From Paralvinella palmiformis (Eukaryota > Annelida > Polychaeta > Terebellida > Alvinellidae): a stretch of DNA of 64,000 nucleotides. Positions 11,640 through 22,719 of the stretch are shown here, piece after piece. Where the stretch lies: the NCBI GenBank assembly GCA_025642065.1, contig JAODUP010000150.1, positions 186,001 through 250,000 on the forward strand, read 5' to 3'. A program made the translations under genes and the position numbers. The stretch's first letter is position 1. Every line of letters begins with the position of its first letter. The notes below the pieces were generated by a model. It saw nothing but the letters and a program-made list of their open reading frames with translations. It did no database searches and had not been told where the DNA came from.

Positions 11640-13085
11640 TATGACTCAGCCTCGTGGCTTAACTCAAACTGGAGAACATTTTATTCTCCCTCGTGCCAAA
11701 ACACGCACCGTTACCAAGAGACCGGCCTACTGAAAGAACAATAACCGGCTGTTCCTCCTATATAACTGTGCACTGCTTATAGTGCAATCAGCTGACACAC
11801 AGAGAAATCCTGGTCCCAGGACATCTAAATTTCACTGCCAGACATGCAGTAAAGGAGTTAGATGGAACCAGCGAGGAGTTGCCTGCGACCACTGTTCTAC
11901 ATGGCTACATGTATTGGCATGGACACAGAGAAAAACACTATCTAGCCAATAATTCCAGCATCACATGGCTTTGTGATAACTGCGAGAAACCAAACCATTC
12001 AACTTGATCCACCTCGATCATCACAACATATTGACAGACACACAACATGGATTTCGCAAGCAACGATCCTACGAAAGTCAACTCATCCTAACAGTAAGAG
12101 ACCTTGCTGGGGGTATCGAGGAGAAATCCCAACTGGATGTAATTCTTCTCGATTTCTCAAAAGCATTTGATAAGGTTCCACATGCTAGACTGTTACTGAA
12201 ATCCGCCCACTATGGTGTGACAGGTTACACACTCAGGTGGATCGAGCAGTTCCTGACAGGAAGACGCCAGAAAGTTGTCCTTAACAATGAATGCTCGAAC
12301 ACCACAGAGGTCACGTCAGGAGTACCCCAAGGAACCGTACTGGGACCACTGCTGTTCTTAATGTTCATTAATGACCTCCCCCAAGGTGTCACTTCAAACA
12401 TTAGGCTGTTTGTGGATGATTGTATCCTCTATCGAAAGATAAAGAGACCCGCTGACTCAGCACCCTACAATGCTGGGAGAAAAAATGGCAAATAGAATTT
12501 CATCCAGAAAGGCGTCAGCTATTGCGAGTCGCCAACAAACGCAATGTCATTCAGGAAGACTACACTATCCATGATCATATCCTGAAAACTACAGACACCG
12601 TCAAGTACCTAGGCGTGGAGCTGCACAATAAGCTTAGCTGGCAAAAGCACATCCACAGCACAGCCCGCAAAGCAGATGCCATACGTCCATTTCTCCAAAG
12701 AAACATGCGAGGATGCCCAAGAGACACTACAGCCCAGTGCTACTCCACACTTTTTAGACCCATCATGGAGTACGCCAGCACTATTTGGGACCCTTACACC
12801 CAGAAATACATTGACTGCCTTGAGAAGACGCAACGCCGCTCTGCTAGATTTGTCTACCAAGACTTCCAGAGAACCAGTAGCATCACACATATGATAACAC
12901 AACTTGGATGGGAGTCACTAGCAGACCGTCGTTCCAAGGCAAAGGCGACGATGATGTACCGAGCAGTCCATGGCTTGGTGTGCATCCCAGTGTTGGTCCT
13001 ATCTGACCCCTGTGATATCAGCCACCAGAGGGAACACTGTAAAGTTCTTCATCCAGTACTGCAGAACAACAACAAAATACCCTTG
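11640..13085 (+). pseudogene. CR1/jockey-like LINE with internal deletion
   Basis: Around 11825-11990 the frame encodes a PHD-like zinc-finger region (FHCQTCSKGVRWNQRGVAC, then a Trp-Leu-His pair). It then jumps at about 11995 into the reverse transcriptase, so the endonuclease region is deleted. RT motifs seen: LLDFSKAFDKVPH (A), SGVPQGTVLGPLLF (B) and FVDD (C, with Val in place of the usual Ala). A frameshift at about 12470-12520 separates the palm from the C-terminal part (KYLGVELHNKLSWQKHI and EYASTIWDP). The element is cut at about 13080 where a second LINE begins. Not functional. Confidence 0.85.
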
Positions 13086-14800
13086 CCTCTGCTAAATCTG
13101 AATATTATAATAAAAAGATCAAAGCATCCAAATTAAAGGACTGTTTTCAGTGTTGTGAATAAAGTATTACATAAAAGTCAAACTGTCCTCCCAAATAATA
13201 TCAACTCAGATAAAGATATGGCCCATTGTTTTAATAACTTCTTCTGTCAAAAAATATTAAATATACATAGTCGGTTCCAGTCCAGCACCTTATCACAGGG
13301 TACACCATTGGTAGAAGAGTCCTGCATATCCATGATGGATACATTTGAGCCTTTTACAGAGACTGATATCAGACAGTTGCTGAAAAAGTCATCTAATGCT
13401 TTCTGTGCAGTTGACCCTATGCCTACATGGCTTGTGAAAGATTGTCTGGATGTTCTGATAAACCCAATTACAAATATAGTTAATAAATCATTATCTCTGG
13501 GTGTTTTCCCAAGATCCATGAAAGCTGCCCTTGTAAAACCATTAATAAAAAACCACACTCTGGACTGTAATATTCTAAACAATTACAGACCTGTTTCAAA
13601 TCTTACATTTTTATCTAAAGTTATAGAAAAGGCAGTTGCTTTCCATCTAAACAAATATTTAATCAATAATAACCTTAATGAATCACTACAGTCTGCCTAT
13701 AAAAGTGGTCACAGCACTGAAACAGCCTTGGTTCGAGTGAAAAATGATATTATGATGTCAGTTGATCAAGGTAAGCCAGTAATACTTGTTCTTCTGGACC
13801 TGTCTGCTGCATTTGATACAGTTGACCATAATGTACTTTTCTCTAGGTTAAAAGACATGTTTGGTCTGTCAGGTAGAGTACTTGAATGGTTTAGATCTTA
13901 TCTGGAACAACGCTCCCAGAGAGTGTCTGTTCATGGTATTTTATCTGACATTCAGTTTTTGTTATCTGGTGTACCACAGGGTTCAGTTCTTGGTCCTCTG
14001 GTTTTCACAATGTATACCCGTCCTCTTGGGATCATTGCGCAGCGATATGGGATTAAATATCACTTGTATGCTGATGACACACAGCTGTATATATCACTGG
14101 ATCCTTGACAATGAGTTAAATTTTTCCTCTTCCTTGAAGCATTTAGAACATTGTATTGCTGATATTCAGCTGTGGATGACTCAAAAACTTCTAAAACTTA
14201 ATGATAATAAAACAAATATTATATATTTGGCATCACCACATTGTGTTAAATCCCTGAAGACACCAGCATTACAGATGGGTACATCTTCAATTACCCTTAA
14301 TGGGTCAGTAAATAATCTAGGGGTTATTTTGTAACTGTAGTCCATGCCTTTGTTACATCTCGTATAGATTATTATAACTCCCTGTTATGTGGCATATCTG
14401 ATTATAACATTAATCGCCTTCAATGAATTTAGAATAGTGCAGCTCGCATTGTAACAAATACTAGAAAATATCATATCACCCCAATTCTTCAAAAACTACA
14501 TTGGCTACAAGTTAGACAGCGTATCCATTTCAAGATTTTATTAACAACTTATAAATCTATTAATGATATGGCACCAGAATACCTGTGTGAACTGGTGTCC
14601 ATTAGAAAGTCATCGCGAAAACTATTGCAGGTGCCAGTATCTCGGCTCAAATAATATGGTGTGAATGTGCGTTTAGTATTGCAGCCCCCACTTTGTGGAA
14701 TAGGTTGCCGGCAAGAATTAGAAATGCGTCGCCTCTTGAAAATTTTAAATCTCTTCTAAAAACACCTATTTAAGGTCGCTTTCACAGATACATAATTATT
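13086..14800 (+). pseudogene. L2-clade LINE, RT-containing ORF2 remnant
   Basis: An open frame at 13155-14108 carries NNYRPVSNLTFLSKVIEK, LLDLSAAFDTVDH (motif A), SGVPQGSVLGPLVF (B) and YADDTQLYIS (C, catalytic residues intact), characteristic of L2/CR1 elements. A small deletion and frameshift at about 14100, and a second gap at about 14330, follow. The C-terminal region (IDYYNSLLCGISD, LHWLQVRQRIHFKILL) continues with stops to about 14790. The N-terminal endonuclease part is missing. It abuts or was inserted into the preceding LINE. Confidence 0.88.
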
Positions 14801-14824
14801 ATATTTTAAATCATTACAGGGTTC

Positions 14825-15605
14825 TCGGTGTTTACCCATTGTGAGCCAACTTGGCAAAATAGATCCTATGACGTAGGAAGAGGGTATTTGTCAACTTCAA
14901 TGGTGGCGTTAAGCAGCTTGAAGTCACCACTTATGCGCAAGGACATCTTGCGGTTTTTAACCTCGGAACATTTACCGTCGGGCTCGCCCATTCACTGTTG
15001 TCGACCCGGTACAGCACACCGGATGACTCAAGTCAGTCTATTTCTTTCTCCACGAGTTCCCTAAGAGCATACGGGACAGGCGTGACTTCTGGTACACTGC
15101 AATTCAGTCGGAAATATTGCGCGATGTGTTTGTGCTTCAAGGTAGCGGTATGTCCCTGAATGGTGGATCAGTCACTTTGGAATACATCAAGCTGTGATTG
15201 TTAGACGTTGCTCCGGACATCACACTGAAAATGTTCTTCCAGTTCAGCTTGATCTTTTGCAACCAGTCTCTTCCGAGTAGAGCTGGTCGCTCACTACATG
15301 CCACCACGACTGGCAGCATGAACCGTTGTTTTCCTTGCGTCACTGGAATGTATACTTTCCCAGCAATTGTAATCGCATCGCCTGTATACAACAGGACGCT
15401 TCTGTATGTGCCTTCTGGGATAATGAAGACCGCAGCCACTGTGTTCGACTGCACAGGGATAATCTAACTGCCCAAGGTAATTTTCACATTAATCCCCTAG
15501 CTTGCACCCGGATGCATCGTTTATATCAGCGTCGGCTGAGTAAACACCTTGCAACCTCAACGTCTCGTCATTGTCTGGCTCGTCACCATCACTTTGTATA
15601 GAAAT
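14825..15605 (-). pseudogene. Ty3/Gypsy retrotransposon pol fragment (protease to early RT)
   Basis: The minus strand encodes a retropepsin-like region ending RPALLGRDWLQKIKL, followed (15130 to 14825, with stops and frameshifts) by the start of a Gypsy RT (VPYALRELVEKEIDxLES-like, SEWASPTVNV and DKYPLP motifs). Where the catalytic Asp-Thr-Gly should be, the frame reads Asn-Thr-Val, so the protease is inactive as well as broken. No LTRs, integrase or gag were seen. Its orientation is opposite to the adjoining LINEs. Confidence 0.8.
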
Positions 15606-16207
15606 ATAACCGTGAATTGCACTAGATATATAGCTAATTTTAAAAGTGTAAATCCAATTTTGGAAAAAAGAGACATTTTTCTCTTTCTATTAAAGGGGTC
15701 AGCAAATATAAGCTGAGCATGCACTGAATATTTACATATAACAAAATTCTATTAGTGTTTAAGATACATTTGCATTTGCGCATCTTTTTGATCTGATGCA
15801 AAATTACAAGATAGTGAAGCTGTCTTAATATCGACATTAATCATGCTACTGACCTGCTGAACACATTTATGTGGGTTGTTGGAATGGTTCCAACTATCTA
15901 ATGACCAACCACGATAACACATACATAGACTACGTTGATAGATAATTTATATATATGAGTCAATCAACTTTATGAAACGTTGTCTGGTATATTATTTGCA
16001 TGACTTGTCAGATCATTTAAATTCCCAATCTTTAATTATATGGGCAGGAAGACTAAAAGAAAACCAAAGCCACTCATTTTCAAATGTCGGAAACTGGATG
16101 AAAATGCGTTTGAGAATATTAAATAGCTTTTATGTGTCACTGATTGGTCATGTGTCATGAAAATATCGGCATTGAAAAACCATCTGATAAGTGTGTTGAT
16201 ACTATAC

Positions 16208-16216
16208 ACGAATACA

Positions 16217-16277
<61 letters not shown>
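16208..16277. repeat. (TA)n microsatellite
   Basis: About 34 TA units. Long Ile-Tyr runs in overlapping ORFs are artefacts of this tract. Confidence 0.95.
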
Positions 16278-16281
<4 letters not shown>

Positions 16282-16289
16282 CATTAAAA

Positions 16290-17350
16290 CTGTTCATATC
16301 CCACCTAAATGTATTGTACGAGAACCGTGGATGACCAAGGGGTTCATGAAATCGTCAATTAATAACACTTAACAAAATGCACAAGACAGATTCAGGAAAA
16401 CCATTTGAGGTTGCCAGCCACGTTAAAAACTGCCATTTCGGCCATTTTTATTAAATCAACAGCAAATATACCAGAAATAAAGAAATTGGTATTATAGGCT
16501 GATTCGAAAGGCAAAAGTGAAATATATTATGCAGCTTTATTATATAAATTCAAGTGTGATGTATCAAAGAAATGGTGACTGTTGAATGATTATCCCCGCA
16601 TCCCACAATATTCCAATTTATTAATTAATATTTTATGATCTATCGTATCAAAAGCTCTTTACTTTCATATTTGTGATAATTTTGTATATTTCCAATGGGT
16701 CAGTAGGTCTGAGGAAAATGGAATTTGTGTTTCTATGTTTCAGGAAAGTGGTATTATGGTTTCTTTGGATCGGGAAATAGGAGTATCCCAAATCTAGTTT
16801 TTCCTAATTAACTTTCTGAAAACATTATATTATATTATTAAATTGCGTAACATATTAAATATCATTGTACCTTATGCCCATGATACTCAGGTCTACGTGA
16901 CTCTAAAACCATATAAAAAATGGAATGACATTTCATCTTCAATTGAAGCTTCCTGAAATTGAATAAAGATAGGACCGAATTCATTGTTTTCTCATCCAAA
17001 CAACAGGTGAAGAAAACTAAGAATCCTTATATTAAAGTATTAATTATTCCATGTCTGTGAGAAATCTATGGCTTATATTAGATAATACTCTTGAAATGGA
17101 GAAGCAGGTGAATTCTATACGTAAGTTCGGTTATTATCAAATAAGAAACAAGACATCCATAAGTACATAAATCATGAGACATGCAAGACTTTAGTCCAAG
17201 CACTTATAATTTTTCAACTGAACTATGACAATACATTGTTCTGTAATGTCCCCCCTCTCTTTGAAAAACTCTCTAACTAGCGTACAACTGTGCTGCACGT
17301 CTGGTGATGGGCCCTCGCAAAAGGTGACATATATTGCCAGGTGGTAAACA
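16290..17350 (+). pseudogene. Heavily decayed L2-type LINE remnant
   Basis: It starts with REPWMTKGFMKSS (the P-W-x-T-x-G-L/F-x-x-S motif that precedes RT in L2-type ORF2). It later shows YAHDTQVYVTLKP where YADD should be, so motif C has lost its first Asp. Then LRNLGVILDNTLxMEKQ-like and ETCKTLVQAL segments appear. Many stops and frameshifts, and the palm middle is mostly deleted. Confidence 0.65.
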
Positions 17351-17698
17351 TAATTATTTTAAAATAGTTTTTCCATTGGATCCTATCAAAATTACCTATA
17401 TATAGCTGTCAATAGTATCCATAGGATTGAAAGGACAAATGTCATCTCTATAACTCTCAAATCAAGACGTTTGATTTCACAGTAAAAACATATAATTTAA
17501 AATGGATCTTCACTAGCACAGATGCTGGTAAGTGTGAAATTTAACCATGACAGAAAAAGATTTCTTGGTATTTATAGTAAGTAAATAAGTATGTATTTTT
17601 TTATTTTATAATGTACACATATTGTAATTTTACAAAGTATAATACATATATAGAAATTGAGGGAACCAATGTAGCCGAAATTATTTTCCATTGATCCC

Positions 17699-17885
17699 TA
17701 GCTGCGCTTCCGTGGTCTAGTTAGTAGCGTGTTGGACCACAGATTACCACCAGCTGAGTTCGAATCTTGGCATGGGCATATCTGAGGTGTTTCATCTTTG
17801 GCTTCGTTCATTACCTTTGAAGTTTGCTCGACCCATTTAGTCTAATATGTGCACAAAAGTGGCCGTAAAACATCAATCATCCTCG
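17699..17885 (+). mobile_element. tRNA-derived SINE family 2
   Basis: The head has an A-box-like TGGTCTAGTTAGTAGCGTG and a B-box GAGTTCGAATCTT. The body ends CACAAAAGTGGCCGTAAAAC followed by a TCA-rich tail. Other copies, minus strand, lie at 37230-37417 and (3' end only) 55106-55170. Confidence 0.8.
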
Positions 17886-18635
17886 TCTAATCATAAATAA
17901 ATTCATATACATCATTATAGCATTTATACCATAGCTGTATTGTTTAGTAAACACACAAAAAATTCAACTAAAAATATCAGAATATACCGATTCAATTACC
18001 CCTGCTGCTACCATGTGGCTGAATTTCACACTACGGTCTCGGGTTAGAAGACCAAGAATCACTGTGTTGCATAGCGATTTACGCGTTAGTGGCCGATAAA
18101 TGTCATACCGAAAAGCTGTATTTAGACTTTTTTCCGGCTATATTCCGATTTATTTTCAGTTCATTAAGGGTATGTGTTATCCAGATCATAATTTTGCATT
18201 TAATAGGAATGGCATAGACCTCATTCAGTAGATATATATGCCACTAAACCAAGTAACGTTCAGCGCTATTTACATGGCTGTCGTGGTCCGGCCTGTCTAG
18301 TTCAAACTTATTTTTTTAGAACCTTTGCCATCTGACATGACGATGTCAATGGACAAAATCAATGATCACATAGATTATAATGCAATGGGTGATTCCCATT
18401 ACTGTAACATTGGTATTTTTTGTCACACGACTAATGACTAGATGTACTTCATCACAAGTTGCAGCCCACATTCGAGACACTACTGGGTCTAGTGCCAAAC
18501 CTGAGAAGCTGCAAACCAAGTATGGTGAATACAGTTCGTTTTATGTACGGTGCACATCTAATTTGAGAAGTACACTTATGAACTCTGAATCTTGGCCAGC
18601 AGGTGTTTTGGTTAAGTTATTTTATGATTAATTAA
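17886..18635. other. Intergenic DNA, no gene recognised
   Basis: Contains an 83-residue open frame at 18380-18631 with no recognisable domain. It lies immediately 5' of a LINE whose endonuclease starts at about 18640, so it may be that element's 5' region. Nothing else supported. Confidence 0.4.
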
Positions 18636-18639
18636 GTGA

Positions 18640-21125
18640 TCATACATTTTACAGTGAGATCTTTCAATTGTAAGAATGTAAAATCTTCTATTTTTGAAAT
18701 CAATGTCCAATGTGAAACTAGTGACATAATTGTTCTTCAAGAAACATGGTTAAATGATTTTGATGTACAATTTTTAAATACTATGACTGTGCTGACAATG
18801 AAGACGAATTCCTAATGTATCTGGGGGAAATCAATGATTTTATTGAATCATATCCCACACCTTGTATTTATGTAGTGGGAGATTTTAATGCTAATTTGCT
18901 TGTCAGGGGTGACACAATTATTTCCAAGTTTGGTGGACATTTAACCGGTTTCTGGGCTGAAGAAAATGTTATATTGGCAGATGTCCATTTGCTGAATGCT
19001 GATTCTTTCACTTTTATCAGCCATGCTCACAATTCTGTCAGTTGGCTGGATCATATTATCATTACTACTGCTACAGGTTTTGATATAATTTCTAATATTG
19101 CTATTATACATGATTTTGTGTCATTAGATCATCTGCCTATTGTTGTTCAATTAGATTGTAATTGTTTGCATGTAACAGGTCATCAGGATACCCAGCCTAA
19201 ATCTCATATAGATTGGTCAGTCCCAAATGATGAGGCAATCACTTAATACAATAACAATTCCGCTAAGGCATTTTCTAAGCTGGTATTAGATTATAATCCA
19301 CTTAGGTGCACCAGTGTATCTTGCTGTGACAATGAACATAGTTTGTCTATTGATAAAATGTACATGAATATTATTAATACCTTATCCGATTCCAGTCAAT
19401 TTTATACCTGATATTCGAACTAGAAAAAATATCATACTATTCCAGGATGGAATGAATATGTTAAAGAGGCTCACTCAGAAGCCAGAGATGCCTTCCTTTT
19501 ATTGCAGTGTAATTCTAAGCCAAGGTTCAGCCCTATATGTGATTTAATGTAACGTACTCGGGCCAGATTTAAGCAGTGTTTAAGATTTTGTAAATCAAAT
19601 GATGATCGAGTGAGAGCTGATGCTCTTGTGAATAAGTTACTTAAAAGGGATGATATCAGTTTCTGGAAAGATGTTTCTAAAATGAATCATATCAATAGTA
19701 ATGTTTTGGCATCGACTATCAATGGTGTTAGTGGTGAATGTATTCTGACCTATTCAACTCTAATGGTGATACAAAGTATATGTCAGATGTTAATAGTATT
19801 ATTAAATGTATTGATAATACTTCTGGATCTTTTCCTAAGTTTAGTGTTTCAGAAATCAGAGACGGAATTGCAAATCTCAAATCTAACAAAAGTGCTGGTA
19901 CAGACTCTTTGTAAAGTTAGCGCTTTAAGTATGCTGATCCTAGATTATTCTGTATATTCTGTATGATTTTTAATGCAATGTTTTCTCATGGCTATTTACC
20001 CCCTAAGTTGATGGAAACAATTATTATACCTATAATTAAAAATAAGAAGGGTATTAATTGTTATGGATAAAGACAATTATAGACCTGTTGCAGTTACGAG
20101 TTACGAAGATAATTGAACTAATTTTGTTAGATAGATTACACGACAAATTGGGAACTGTTTGTAATCAGTTTAGTTTTAAAAGCAAACATGGTATTGATAT
20201 GTGTGTGTTCTAACTAAAGCAAGTTATAGAGTATTATAATTCACGTTCTAGTCCAGTGTATGTTTGCAACCTTGATGCGTCCAAGGCATTTGACCGCATT
20301 AACCATTGGTGCTTGTTTAAAAAACTCATTCATCGTCGTATTGATGTCATGTTAATTCGCCTGTTAGTTTTGTTGTGTTCGATGGGGTCACTTATATTCA
20401 TCATTTTTTACTGTCTCCAGTGGAGTGCATCAAGGTGATATAATGTCCCCAGTATTATTTAATAGTTATATGGATAACCTTATAGCGTTTGTCTTAATAA
20501 CAGCAAGATTGGTTGTTGTATGAATGGTGTTATTTCTAATCATATTATGTATGCTGATGACACCTGTGTTATTGCTCCTTCACCATCTGCACTACACAAA
20601 TTGCTTGGTATGTGTGTTAACTTTGCTCAAAGTAATTCTGTTAAATTTAATGAGAGTAAAACCAAATGTATGTGTTTTAAACCGAAGATTTATCGAGTTT
20701 ATATGTCCCAGGCATCATGTTGAACAATGAGCCTCTCTCATTTACACCTAGCAACAAATAAATAGGAATGATTGTTCATGACAAACTTGATGATGAAGAA
20801 GACATTATGAGACATGTAAAACGCTTGTATGGTAGAGGGAATATGTTAATTAGTAGATTTCGCAAATGTTCTGATCGATGAGGTAAAAACTAAGCTTTTT
20901 TAAGTCTTTCTTCAGCAATGGTGTAGATATAGACAATCAATCTACAATCAATCTGTTGTGGTATATAACAACATTTATCGTAAATTGTTTGGTGTTAGGA
21001 GAGGTGTCAGCATATCAGCCATTTATGTAAATAACAATATTGACACATTTGGAGTCTTGTTACGTTAAAGTATATTCAGTTTTAGAACTCGTTTATACGA
21101 GTCCGACAACAGTTTGATAAAATAA
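18640..21125 (+). pseudogene. Non-LTR retrotransposon with AP-endonuclease and RT domains, decayed
   Basis: The endonuclease start reads RSFNCKNVKSS and DIIVLQETWL. After a deletion at about 18785 it resumes with VVGDFNANLL, SWLDHII and LDHLPIVV (SDHxP expected). The RT follows in pieces: VSEIRDGIANLKSNKSAGTDS, YRPVAVTSY, CNLDASKAFDRINH (motif A), HIMYADDTCVIAPS (motif C), then a C-terminal region to about 21125 with RLYGRGNMLISRF. Several stops and frameshifts. It differs clearly from the L2 copies nearby; I do not assign a clade. The 3' end runs into a (TA)n(TG)n(CG)n tract. Confidence 0.8.
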
Positions 21126-21228
21126 CTCTTGTGTAGCTTATATCATCGTGTCAGTTCCAGTATTACCACAAAATGGAACCAAATTCTGTATTCTTGACAG
21201 GTTATTTGTTGTTTTCGCCATTATCATC

Positions 21229-21231
21229 CTG

Positions 21232-21277
<46 letters not shown>

Positions 21278-21288
21278 CGCGCGCGCGT
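21229..21288. repeat. (TA)n(TG)n(CG)n compound microsatellite
   Basis: Alternating pyrimidine-purine throughout, ending in GCGCGCGCG. It has Z-DNA potential. Confidence 0.95.
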
Positions 21289-22111
21289 GATTGTATGTAT
21301 GTTTGGTGTGTCACAGCCGTTTTTTATCGTAATTTCTACATTGTATCATGTGTATGAAATGTATATTTCCGAAATAAATATATATTTTATTATATACATG
21401 ATATTTAAAGTGAACTGTTTTAATTTCATGAATCAACCATTCGTGCAATGTTTACTACATATAAATGTCAAGGTGTTAATACTCTAATGTAATAACATTT
21501 AATAGTAATAACATTTTAATTTAATAGAATACAGTTGATACATATATGATTAATTCCCAGGTACAAGTAAAAATAATATTTCCATAACTCTAAATACTTT
21601 AAATATTTAAAGAAATCTTCATTAAAATCAATTTACATTCAGCTAAAAGTTTATTTTAAATCATTTATTTAATCCATTGAAACCCGTGCTAAAAATTCCC
21701 TACGAGTCAACATGAATAACTATAAGTTATAACTCTAATTATAGTATAAGCCTATAAGGCTTAGTTGTGTCATTCATCTGGAAAGGTCGGTCCGGTCAAT
21801 CATTGGGTTATATCTTGATAAGTATTGTGTTAAATCCTTTGGAAAGACACAATCGTTCAGCTTAAATACTAGTCTCAGTCTCTATGTAATATGAAATAAT
21901 TTGCTCAAAGATTTCCAGTATTTACCGTTAGTGAAAAGTTGCCATCCCATATTAACAGTGGGCGGCGCCATAGCTGTTTCTAACCAGAGACCGTAGTTGG
22001 TAACCGATGCAACTCATTTCGCCTGAATCGGTCTGTCGGACTCTGGTTAATCCAACTAATTTATCCAGCAAATGATTTAGAGCACGAATATTTCCTTTTT
22101 ATTAATACATC

Positions 22112-22710
22112 CATTCTGATTGAGGTATTCCCCATCAAACTGAAAATTCCCGAGACATTCTGATTGAGGTATTCCCCATCAAACTGAAGATTCCCGCGAC
22201 ATTCTGATTGAGGTATTCCCCATCAAACTGAAGATTCCAGAGACATTCTGATTGAGGTATTCCCCCATCAAACTGAAGATTCCCGAGACATTCTGATTGA
22301 GGTATTCCACCATCAAACTGAAGATTCCCGAGACATTCTGATTGAGGTATTCCCCATCAAACTGAAGATTCCCGAGACATTCTGCTTGAGCTATTCCCCA
22401 TCAAACTGAAGATTCCCGAGACATTCTGATTGAGGTATTCCCCATCAAACTGAAGCTTCCCGAGACATTCTGATTGAGGTATTCCCCATCAAACTGAAGA
22501 TTCCCGAGACAATCTGATTGAGGTATTCCCCATCAAACTGAAGATTCCCGAGACATTCTGATTGAGGTATTCCCCATCAAACTGAAGATTCCCGAGACAT
22601 TCTGATTGAGGTATTCCCCATCAAACTGAAGATTCCCGAGACATTCTGATTGAGGTATTCCCCATCAAACTGAAGATTCCCGAGACATTCTGATTGATTC
22701 ACTCAATCAG
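22112..22710. repeat. 44-bp minisatellite, 13 units, ending in a hairpin
   Basis: The unit begins CATTCTGATTGAGGTATTCC and ends in AAGATTCCCGAGA. Thirteen head-to-tail units occupy 22112-22685 (574 bp = 13 x 44 plus two single-base insertions). Variants are single-base. The array stops in a partial unit that forms CTGATTGA-TTCAC-TCAATCAG, an 8-bp stem with a 5-base loop. There are no unique spacers, so this is not a CRISPR. Confidence 0.95.
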
Positions 22711-22719
22711 TATTATGTA

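Noticed and set aside
16036..16372. Frames with long Ile-Tyr runs
   Set aside because: Translation of the (TA)n microsatellite.
21999..22012. Second X-box-like motif (GTAACC-GA-TGCAAC)
   Set aside because: It has a mismatch at a key purine and no ciliary gene lies next to it.
22112..22685. Possible CRISPR-like array
   Set aside because: Units are contiguous 44-mers with no variable spacers and the genome is eukaryotic; it is a minisatellite.
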